Assembly: GCA_963798435.1 (NCBI GenBank)
Contig: CAWCTF010000005.1
Span: 186,001-250,000 of the forward strand
Direction of reading: 5' to 3'
Source of the DNA: JALHST01 sp963798435
Lineage (GTDB): Bacteria; Bacteroidota; Bacteroidia; Flavobacteriales; Flavobacteriaceae
Length of the DNA: 64,000 nucleotides
This document shows positions 52,797 through 60,484 of the stretch, in pieces. The notes under the pieces were generated by a model. The model saw only the letters and a list, made by a program, of their open reading frames with translations, made no database searches and had not been told where the DNA came from. The translations under genes and the position numbers were made by a program. Positions within the stretch are counted from its first letter, which is position 1. Each line of letters starts with the position of its first letter.

Positions 52797-55620
52797 CGCG
52801 GTACAGATCCCCGGGGACGAAGTACAGGCCGGGGATGGCTTGATCAATGCAGGGCTGGCACTCAAACAGATTGCCGCTCAAACCGCAGTGCTTACAAGTC
52901 TAACTGTTGGGGAAGGAGAACTTAGTATTGAAGATGTCGATGTAACCTTGACGGGGAAATACTTTCCGGTTCCCGTTGACAATGGAGGATCAGGAGAGCC
53001 CGAAGTGCCACTGGTAAAATTCGGGGAAGGTGAAGGTCAGGTTCAATTGGCGGTCAAATCGTTCAGCGATACCGAGATTATAGTCACAGTACCTCCCTTT
53101 ACGGGGAATCCGAATGTCATCGTAAATACGAATTCTGAAAATTTAGGATTCCCGGCAAGTGCTGGGGGAGGAGATTCAAACCCATTACCCATTTTTAACG
53201 ATGGTCGCATTGCCTTAAAAATTACTGCGAATAACGTGGACATCGAATATGGACAATCGTACGAATCTCAATTTGATGTTGTAGTCGAAGGGCTTCCAGA
53301 AGGGGTGACTTTGGCTGATTTGGGGCTTCCGAATATCAAATTTTCAACGCCCGCCGTCGGGTCCTATCCCGATGTAAATAACTATGCCCTTGTACCTTCT
53401 TTTGCAGCACCCCTTTCTGAGGAACAAGCTGCAGCTTATCAGGTAAACTTTGTAAACGGATTATTTACGGTGACTAAAAAAGACCTGACGATATCCCCTG
53501 AAGATCTTAATATTACCTATGGCGACGCGGTCGAATTGCAGTTGAATTATCAATATGCTACAGTAGGTATTACTGACAACACACTGTTTTTACAGACAAT
53601 TAAGAATGCCCACGCAGCTGATTTTTACGCTGATAATACCTTGGCATTGATAAATAGGGCTAAAGCACTTGTTAATAATGAATTTTTGGATGGAGGTAGT
53701 TGGATGGCTACTGAGAATACGATTCTCAATAGAGCGAAGGCATTAGTAAATGATATGCATGTAATTGATTTGGATGTTCAGGTCTTCGAAAATTATTTGG
53801 TCAACAGGGCAAAAGCGTTGGTGAACGGTGAAACCAATTTATTTAGTGCCATAGTGAACGGCGAGGATTTGCTAGCTGGAAATGTTACCTTCAACAATCG
53901 CGCTAAAGCATTGGTCAATGATAGTGGTTTAGGGGGTGCCGATGACAAAAACAATTACGAATCGGTATTTACGATACTTGACTTATTGGATGATTCAGAA
54001 GAGGGTGGTTCGGTTGATAAGTTCTACTCCTTGAATTTATTAAGTGGGCTGGATGTCACCAATGGGGATGAAGATCTTGAATATTCTTATCCAGGAACCT
54101 TTTTGTCACCTACTGCCGCTAATTTTAATATCACCTATGCTTCGGGCAAGATTCGTGTCGCTCCGGCTACTTTACATATACAAACACCGAATATAACGCA
54201 GGAATATGGAGACCGAATAACCGCGGAAGATATCAATTCTATTATTTCAGGATATAAATATGAAGAAACGGCAACAGACATTTTCAGTGAAGGTATCCCC
54301 TATTATTTTGTGGATATTGCTACTAACCAGGATTACGAATTGGGTGAACAGTTAAATGTAGGCCGATATGAAATAAGGGTGCATGCCCCGTTAAATTATT
54401 CGTTGAATTATGATGTCGTGGGAATTTTGGAGATAGCTAAAAAATCGCTTACGGCCAAAACCGATGCGCTAGAGATTCCCTATGGCCAACTGCTTTCGGT
54501 GGGCGATATCAATCTGAACGTTTCCGGCTTTGCCGAAGGGGAAGATGAAAGTGTATTTGCGGAAGAGTTCGGGGATATCCCGTATTATTTAGTAGATGCT
54601 CAAAATAATCAATATGAGTTAGGGCAACCCTTAAACGTCGGCCAATATGAAATCCGCCTGAGGGAACCCAAAAACTATGTAGTGGCCAATGAAGTGGGCA
54701 GTGGTAAATTGACCGTGGTCCCTGCCATACTCACTATTCAAATTGGAGATTTATTGGTAAATCAAGGAACCGTGCCGGATCCCGAATCCATCCCAGTAGA
54801 ATTTTTGGGCTTTGTTTATTATGATACCGCGGAGACGATATTCCCACAAGGTATCCCCTACTATTTCGAGGATGCCCAAGGCAATGAACTGGTCATCGGC
54901 AAACTCGGTAAATATGCTATCAAAATTCGCGATGCACAAAATTATATAATTAATCTGGCCACGATAGGTACGCTTTATATAAATCCGTACGGCGTAGGTA
55001 CAGTAAACGTACATGCCCGCTTAAAATGTGTTGAGTATGATCGCTCAAGTCTGCAATATATTGCTAACTTTAAATACGAGAATAATAACACAGGAACGGT
55101 ATATGTTTTTCAGGGAGCGGATAACCAATTAACCAGTGAAGGTACATTTGTTGGAGAAGCTCCTTTTGAATATGCCCCGGGCAAAGGCTATTTTAGTATC
55201 CATTTTGATGGTGCCAAATTAATTTGGTCGCTCACAACGAATGATGGGGTCGCTAGAAAAACCGAGACGGTGACCGCCACTTCCAGATCCAATGATTGTC
55301 GCGACGATGATGACCATGAGGACGATGACCACCATGAGGGTGAAGATGACCATGATAGAGCGCATGAACTGCATGGAAGTTATGGAGTGGTCTATCCAAA
55401 TCCTGTAAAAGATATTTTAAAAATAGCCCTAGATGAGCCGCAGGATTGTACGATCAAGATCTATGACTATTATGGACGGTTAAAATTTAAAAAAGTATTT
55501 ACCGCAAGCAACACACAACCTATTGAGGTCAATATGGGCTCCTACCGAAAAGGCATGTATATTTTAAAAATAATTACTGCTCAAGGGCATGATGATTATT
55601 CGATTTTAAAGGATGATTAG
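52615..55620 (+). CDS. large exported subtilase-like protein, C-terminal part: active Ser, IPT/TIG-like, MBG repeats, T9SS domain
   Basis: Real continuation starts at about 52627; 52615 is only the first start-like codon. Order: the catalytic Ser motif GTSAAAPHAAG; an IPT/TIG-like domain (SLTVGEGELSIEDVDVTLTG); MBG-type repeats (DLNITYGD, NITQEYGD, LEIPYGQ, with IPYYFVD and IPYYLVDAQNN units); inside the first of these an insertion with four NRAKALVN repeats; a C-terminal domain like that near the N-terminus (CVEYDRSSLQYIANFKYENN, TATSRSNDC); an Asp/His-rich spacer; and a type-A T9SS sorting domain (VVYPNPVKDIL to YSILKDD). It should be secreted to or anchored on the cell surface. Substrate or binding partner unknown. 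Confidence 0.86.
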   Translation: MRIPDLLPNFFGTSAAAPHAAGAFALMKSALSSWYPDGLPTEVPVSTNLQADQVLQLFKNSAVQIPGDEVQAGDGLINAGLALKQIAAQTAVLTSLTVGEGELSIEDVDVTLTGKYFPVPVDNGGSGEPEVPLVKFGEGEGQVQLAVKSFSDTEIIVTVPPFTGNPNVIVNTNSENLGFPASAGGGDSNPLPIFNDGRIALKITANNVDIEYGQSYESQFDVVVEGLPEGVTLADLGLPNIKFSTPAVGSYPDVNNYALVPSFAAPLSEEQAAAYQVNFVNGLFTVTKKDLTISPEDLNITYGDAVELQLNYQYATVGITDNTLFLQTIKNAHAADFYADNTLALINRAKALVNNEFLDGGSWMATENTILNRAKALVNDMHVIDLDVQVFENYLVNRAKALVNGETNLFSAIVNGEDLLAGNVTFNNRAKALVNDSGLGGADDKNNYESVFTILDLLDDSEEGGSVDKFYSLNLLSGLDVTNGDEDLEYSYPGTFLSPTAANFNITYASGKIRVAPATLHIQTPNITQEYGDRITAEDINSIISGYKYEETATDIFSEGIPYYFVDIATNQDYELGEQLNVGRYEIRVHAPLNYSLNYDVVGILEIAKKSLTAKTDALEIPYGQLLSVGDINLNVSGFAEGEDESVFAEEFGDIPYYLVDAQNNQYELGQPLNVGQYEIRLREPKNYVVANEVGSGKLTVVPAILTIQIGDLLVNQGTVPDPESIPVEFLGFVYYDTAETIFPQGIPYYFEDAQGNELVIGKLGKYAIKIRDAQNYIINLATIGTLYINPYGVGTVNVHARLKCVEYDRSSLQYIANFKYENNNTGTVYVFQGADNQLTSEGTFVGEAPFEYAPGKGYFSIHFDGAKLIWSLTTNDGVARKTETVTATSRSNDCRDDDDHEDDDHHEGEDDHDRAHELHGSYGVVYPNPVKDILKIALDEPQDCTIKIYDYYGRLKFKKVFTASNTQPIEVNMGSYRKGMYILKIITAQGHDDYSILKDD
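53653..53919 (+). repeat. four copies of the octapeptide NRAKALVN within the subtilase-like protein
   Basis: Copies at 53653-53676, 53728-53751, 53803-53826 and 53896-53919. The spacing is 75, 75 and 93 bp (25, 25 and 31 codons). All four encode the same eight residues, but the codons differ in nearly every synonymous position, so the peptide, not the DNA, is conserved. A weaker half copy (SAIVNGEDLL) follows the third. Confidence 0.9.
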
Positions 55621-55631
55621 ACTAGAACACG

Positions 55632-57629
55632 ATGTGGCCAACTAGACAGCTGTCAAAACGTTGGGGTTATTTTTGGATGCTGATGGTCGCGTTCACTGGT
55701 GCTTATGGCCAAAACGCAAAGGTCGACAGCCTGAAACTGTTGGCAAAATCAAGTCTTCAGGATACTACAAAAGTTAATATTCTAAATGCATTAAGTGTAG
55801 AGATTCTAAATAATGAAGACATATTGGCCTCTCAGGACTACTCCAATCAGGCCAAGGCGCTTGCAGAAAAGTTAGGATACTTAAGGGGCAAGGCCTATGC
55901 CGAAAAGAACTTGGGACTTGCCCAATATTATCAAGGTAACTATATGGAGGTGTTGGACCATTGGACCAAATCACTAGAAATATTCGAAACCATACAAGAT
56001 ACTTTAGGAATTGCAAATCTGGTTAATAATTTAGGTGCAGTTTACTATAATCATGGAAGTAATTCTAAAGCAATTGGTTATTATTTAAGGTCATTAGGCA
56101 TTTCCGAAAAATTACAGGATACGTTACGCATCGCCACGGCCTTAATAAATATTGCAGGGGTTTATGGCGATACACCCAAAGATTATGATATTGCTTTGGA
56201 TTATTATAATCAGCTTACCCCCTATTTAGACCCATTGAATGACGCCGAAGTAACTGTTTACTATTTAATGGGAGTGGGTGAAATATACTTTAAAAAGGAA
56301 AATTTTGAGCAAGCCCTGAAATATTACCAACAAGCCTTAAAATTAACCGAAAACACCACTGACCATCCAGACAATCTAATAAAATTAGGGGAACTAGAAT
56401 TTAAAACCGGTCATAAGGAAAAAGCTATTGCGTATTTGGAACAGGCATACGAAATAGCTAGGGAGAATAATCAACAACTGCAGACCGTACAGGCCTTGAC
56501 CGAATTGGGAAAAGTATATCAAGACGTTGATTTCCAAAAATCCCTCGAGGCATACCAGGAAGCAGAATCAATAGCGAACGAAATGGGCACTAAATTTGAG
56601 CTCAAGGATATTTATGAAGGTCTTTCTCGGGTTTATGCCAATAAAGGGGAATTTAACAGCGCCTTTAAGTTCCAGGCGAAACTCATTGCGGCCAAGGATT
56701 CATTATTCAATGTGGCCACCGACGATAAAATTCGCGGTCTGCAGTTCGATTTTGATCTCGATAAAAAACAAGGTGAAATTGATTTGTTAGACAAGGAGGC
56801 TGAAATTGCCCAATTAACCGCAAAACGGCAGAAATATGTCATTTACGGTACCATCGCTTCCTTGATTTTAGTAGTTCTCCTGGCTGTAGGGTCTTATAAG
56901 CGATACCGTTATGTCAAAAGAACAAATAGGATCATCGAGGAAGAAAAAAACCGTTCAGAAAATTTGTTATTGAATATTCTCCCCGATGAAACGGCCCTCG
57001 AATTAAAGCAATATGGGAAGGTCTCTGCTAAAAAGTTTGATTCGGTCACCGTCATGTTCACCGATTTTAAAGGTTTTACAAGTTATTCGAATAACTTATC
57101 GCCCGAAGTATTGGTGAAAACCATCGATTATTACTTTTCAAAATTCGATGCCATCGTCGAGAAATACGATCTTGAAAAAATAAAGACCATCGGGGATGCC
57201 TATATGGTGGCTGGGGGTTTGCCCTTTCCAACGCAGGACCATCCCCATAAAATGGTGCAGGCGGCATTTGAAATTGCCCAAGTAATGGAGGATGCCAAAC
57301 AAAAAGTCGATGATGTGGTTGTGCCCTTTGACGTGCGTATCGGTATCAATACTGGAACCGTAGTAGCCGGAGTCGTAGGCACCAAGAAGTTCGCCTATGA
57401 TATCTGGGGCGATACCGTTAATGTGGCGGCGCGCATGGAATCATTATCTGAACCCGGGATGATCAACATTTCCGAAAGCACCTACTTGTTAATAAAGGAT
57501 ACATACCAATGCGAGCATCGTGGTCAGATCCATGTAAAAAACAAAGGCATGATGGATATGTACTATGTTCATGGCCCAAAGAATCAAGTCGTGGGCAAAA
57601 CTTCGGAAAATTCTAAAGCCACTATTTGA
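55632..57629 (+). CDS. TPR-containing membrane adenylate cyclase (class III)
   Basis: A 665 aa protein: signal peptide (to about residue 26), tetratricopeptide repeats (about 60-340), a coiled-coil segment, one transmembrane helix (about 401-420) and a cytoplasmic class III cyclase domain from about 466. Metal-binding Asp residues are in FTDFKGFT and IGDAYM; Lys in KTIGDAYM and Asp in YDIWGDTVNVAARME are the pair that selects ATP over GTP, so it should make cAMP. The TPR region would be periplasmic and sense a protein or peptide. It starts 11 bp after the subtilase stop, so the two are probably one operon. Confidence 0.92.
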   Translation: MWPTRQLSKRWGYFWMLMVAFTGAYGQNAKVDSLKLLAKSSLQDTTKVNILNALSVEILNNEDILASQDYSNQAKALAEKLGYLRGKAYAEKNLGLAQYYQGNYMEVLDHWTKSLEIFETIQDTLGIANLVNNLGAVYYNHGSNSKAIGYYLRSLGISEKLQDTLRIATALINIAGVYGDTPKDYDIALDYYNQLTPYLDPLNDAEVTVYYLMGVGEIYFKKENFEQALKYYQQALKLTENTTDHPDNLIKLGELEFKTGHKEKAIAYLEQAYEIARENNQQLQTVQALTELGKVYQDVDFQKSLEAYQEAESIANEMGTKFELKDIYEGLSRVYANKGEFNSAFKFQAKLIAAKDSLFNVATDDKIRGLQFDFDLDKKQGEIDLLDKEAEIAQLTAKRQKYVIYGTIASLILVVLLAVGSYKRYRYVKRTNRIIEEEKNRSENLLLNILPDETALELKQYGKVSAKKFDSVTVMFTDFKGFTSYSNNLSPEVLVKTIDYYFSKFDAIVEKYDLEKIKTIGDAYMVAGGLPFPTQDHPHKMVQAAFEIAQVMEDAKQKVDDVVVPFDVRIGINTGTVVAGVVGTKKFAYDIWGDTVNVAARMESLSEPGMINISESTYLLIKDTYQCEHRGQIHVKNKGMMDMYYVHGPKNQVVGKTSENSKATI

Positions 57630-57759
57630 AAATTCCTATGAAATTAGGCAGTTTTTAAAGAAACATATTCTCGTTATGTATACATCAAATTCTTCCAACC
57701 TCTTGGCGTGATGTAGCTAGAAAAACACCGTCCTATTCCCCATCCCCGTTACTTAGGCC

Positions 57760-58857
57760 TCATTCACGTATGGCTTGCCCTATTGGCAGCGATTTATCTC
57801 GTTTGTACTCAAAGTATTTCTTAAATCGTAAAAAGGAGGATTCGAAATAATGATAACTAAGTGCTGCAATAGCATAGGAAAGCGCAAATCGAATTAAAAA
57901 ATCGACGATTACATATTCGGTAGTTAGATACTGTACACAAAACAAATAGACCAATGGGTGATAGACGTACAGTCCATAACTTATTTTCCCCGTATAGTTT
58001 AGAAAACGGGTATTTAGTATCCTATTGATTGCATGCCGTTTTCGTATTGAAAGCAAATATCCTATCGCCGCAAAATACGTGAAGGAAAGCAATAGATACC
58101 TGGAATTCTGTACATAATCATTACCCGCTCCTGAAAAAAATATCCATACGGTTAATGTGGTCAATATCATACTACTGAACAGTAGTAGGAATTTGCCTGA
58201 ATTTTCTGGTCGAAACAGATTTTTTAATTCCATCAGGGCCAATAAGGCCCCAATGGCCAAAGAATCAATACGTGTGAATGTGAATAAGAATACCGAATAG
58301 CCCCCACCTAACATGATCGCCCTCATAATTATGGCAAAAACCACAATACCCGTAATCATATATTTTAGGTTTTTATTCGATGTGAAATAGACGATTAGCG
58401 GCCAGAATAGGTAAAAATGCTCTTCGACGGCCAATGACCAGAAATGATGAGGCCCTAGTGTACTCCAATCAAAAGTTCTCGCAAAGCCTTGTAAATACGT
58501 GAAATAATACAATTGTTGACCCAAGGTGCCCGTTTCCATTACCAGGAACAAGGGTGCAATTGCATACCATAGAATCAAAAAAAGATAGTACAATGGGAAA
58601 ATCCTTAATGTTCTTCGAACATAAAAGTTTTTAAAAAAGCCTTCCGACCGCTTTGTTCGTATTAAAATTCGAGTAATCAAAAAACCCGAAAGCACAAAAA
58701 ACAAGGTAACTCCGGTTTGCCCGATATCGGAAACTTCGGTAAGCATGCGAATAATTCTAGTACTTGGGGGAATGGATCTAAAGAAGTGAAAAAACATGAC
58801 CATTAATGCGGCTAGGGCCCTAACCCCATCCAGATTCTTATAATATTTTAATTGCAT
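57760..58857 (-). CDS. membrane acyltransferase (acyltransferase-3/OafA family)
   Basis: O-acyltransferase of the inner membrane with about ten hydrophobic segments. The start at 58857 (MQLKYYKNLDGVRALAAL) matches the family; an ATG at 58884 is nine codons longer. Seen: LDGVRALAALMVMFFHF with the conserved His, SGFLITRILI, RRTLRIFPLYYLFL and FWSLAVEEHFYLFWPL. About 365 aa, normal length. Such enzymes acetylate or otherwise acylate surface polysaccharide or lipid. It stands alone on its strand, divergent from the sigma factor. Confidence 0.93.
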   Translation of the reverse strand: MQLKYYKNLDGVRALAALMVMFFHFFRSIPPSTRIIRMLTEVSDIGQTGVTLFFVLSGFLITRILIRTKRSEGFFKNFYVRRTLRIFPLYYLFLILWYAIAPLFLVMETGTLGQQLYYFTYLQGFARTFDWSTLGPHHFWSLAVEEHFYLFWPLIVYFTSNKNLKYMITGIVVFAIIMRAIMLGGGYSVFLFTFTRIDSLAIGALLALMELKNLFRPENSGKFLLLFSSMILTTLTVWIFFSGAGNDYVQNSRYLLLSFTYFAAIGYLLSIRKRHAINRILNTRFLNYTGKISYGLYVYHPLVYLFCVQYLTTEYVIVDFLIRFALSYAIAALSYHYFESSFLRFKKYFEYKRDKSLPIGQAIRE

Positions 58858-58957
58858 TGCCAAATAACTTAATTTCAACCCCATTCAATCGGTTTGTACC
58901 GAATTCTGTATAATCCTAGGACAGTAAAATGGTGATAGACCCTATTTTTTTTATAGT

Positions 58958-58965
58958 TATTTTTG
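58958..58965 (+). promoter_or_regulatory. candidate -7 element (TAnnTTTG) for the sigma factor operon
   Basis: TATTTTTG matches the Bacteroidota -7 consensus exactly, 33 bp upstream of the ECF sigma factor ATG, leaving a leader of about 27 nt. No clear -33 TTG at the usual spacing. Confidence 0.4.
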
Positions 58966-58998
58966 GGCCTTTAAATAAACCCAGTACGCCCTATATTT

Positions 58999-59520
58999 AT
59001 GAATGAAGAAGCGCCTTCAATTTGTGAAGAAAAAAACTACAATATGCTATTTCGCAAACTGTATGCACCCGTGACGAAATACATGTATTATAAGTGTGGT
59101 GACCTGCAGCAAGCGGAGGATATTGTGCAGAACGTTTTTATCAAGTTGTGGGAATTATGTGCCACAATTTCATTTTATAAGGCCAAGTCCTATATTTATA
59201 AGTCGTGTAACAATTCATTTATAAATAGCATTCAACATAAGAAAGTAGTGCTCAAATACCAATCAAATATTAATGAACATACTGATTATGAAAGCCCAGA
59301 GTATCTAATTGAAGTGGCCGAATTTAGGGCCAAACTAGTCAGGGCGGTAGGAGCCTTGACATTGAAAGAACGAGAAGTATTCCTATTAAGTCGAATTGAG
59401 AAGAAGACCTATTCTGAAATAGCCGAAATAACAGGTATCACCGTGAAAGCAGTTGAACGTAGAATGAGCAAGTCGCTATTGAGTTTGCGAGACATGCTCG
59501 GCAAAGAAATCAAACTATAA
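58999..59520 (+). CDS. ECF RNA polymerase sigma factor (FecI-like)
   Basis: A 173 aa extracytoplasmic-function sigma factor. Region 2 has the DLQQAEDIVQNVFIKLWE segment (about residues 34-51) and region 4 the LTLKEREVFLLSRIEKKTYS segment with the ITGITVKAVERRMSKSL helix-turn-helix. It is followed 51 bp later by a FecR anti-sigma factor and then a TonB-dependent receptor, the standard cell-surface signalling arrangement: receptor occupancy passes through FecR to release the sigma factor, which drives the transport genes. Confidence 0.94.
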   Translation: MNEEAPSICEEKNYNMLFRKLYAPVTKYMYYKCGDLQQAEDIVQNVFIKLWELCATISFYKAKSYIYKSCNNSFINSIQHKKVVLKYQSNINEHTDYESPEYLIEVAEFRAKLVRAVGALTLKEREVFLLSRIEKKTYSEIAEITGITVKAVERRMSKSLLSLRDMLGKEIKL

Positions 59521-59571
59521 ATAGGGTGTTCGCATCTTTGATTGTCACGTATTTAGTAGAAGCATCTTTAT

Positions 59572-60480
59572 ATGGATAAATATTACACAGACAAGACTTT
59601 TTTAGCACGATGGGTCGCCAATGAATTAACGGAGGAAGAGCGGTCGGAATTCGAAAAAACCGATGCTTATAGGTATTTTGATAAACTCAATAAGGAAGCC
59701 CTACTTTTAGAAGGCCCCGTCATAGATACCGAATTGGCCTTAAAAAAGGTGCAAAGCCAATTGCATTCAAGCAAATCCATCCGTATGAAAAGACGTATTT
59801 GGAAGTATGGTATTGCCGCTTGTTTTGCAGTAGCAATCGCTCTTGTCGGCTATTTGAACACCTCAATAACCTATAGCACCGGAAATGGGGAGAAACAGAC
59901 GATTGCACTTTCTGATGGATCTGTCGTATATTTAAACGCCAATTCGAGTTTATCACGAAATCGTATATTTTGGTCTGATCATAGGCAGGTTGCCTTGCAG
60001 GGAGAGGCGTACTTCGAGATTACCAAGGGCAAGGATTTCGAAGTTAAAACGACCAAAGGTACGATTACGGTTTTGGGTACCAGGTTCAACGTGCATGACA
60101 GAGGCAATTTTGAAATTTCATGCTATGAAGGTAGAATCCGGTTTAAAACTGCCTTAGATACAAATCAAACTACGATTCTCAACAAAGGGATGTTACTTAC
60201 ACTCGAGCAAGATAAAATACAAACTAAAATCTTTGAGGGGGAAATTCCCTCTTGGAGGGCCGAACGATCCAAATTTAATGACCAACCCCTATCTAAAGTA
60301 CTTATAGAATTGGAAAATCAATATCAGATAAAATTTCAATCGAACAATGTGGACACAGATCGACTGTATACCGGGGAGTTCGTTCATAATAATTTAAAAA
60401 TGGCTTTGGAAGCTACTTTAACCCCTATGGGAATTAAATATTCATCTCCCGACCAACCCATAATTATATTGTCAAATTAG
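59572..60480 (+). CDS. FecR-family anti-sigma factor
   Basis: A 302 aa protein with a cytoplasmic N-terminal part, one transmembrane helix at about residues 82-100 (YGIAACFAVAIALVGYL), the FecR domain (NGEKQTIALSDGSVVYLNAN, QGEAYFEITKGKDFEVKTTK, TVLGTRFNV) and a C-terminal DUF4974-like domain (LSKVLIELENQYQIKFQ, YTGEF). It transmits the receptor signal across the inner membrane to the sigma factor upstream. Only 4 bp separate it from the receptor gene. Confidence 0.94.
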   Translation: MDKYYTDKTFLARWVANELTEEERSEFEKTDAYRYFDKLNKEALLLEGPVIDTELALKKVQSQLHSSKSIRMKRRIWKYGIAACFAVAIALVGYLNTSITYSTGNGEKQTIALSDGSVVYLNANSSLSRNRIFWSDHRQVALQGEAYFEITKGKDFEVKTTKGTITVLGTRFNVHDRGNFEISCYEGRIRFKTALDTNQTTILNKGMLLTLEQDKIQTKIFEGEIPSWRAERSKFNDQPLSKVLIELENQYQIKFQSNNVDTDRLYTGEFVHNNLKMALEATLTPMGIKYSSPDQPIIILSN

Positions 60481-60484
60481 GGAA

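Noticed and set aside
53653..53919. The NRAKALVN block as a tandem DNA repeat or CRISPR-like array
   Set aside because: The DNA differs between copies; only the encoded peptide is repeated.
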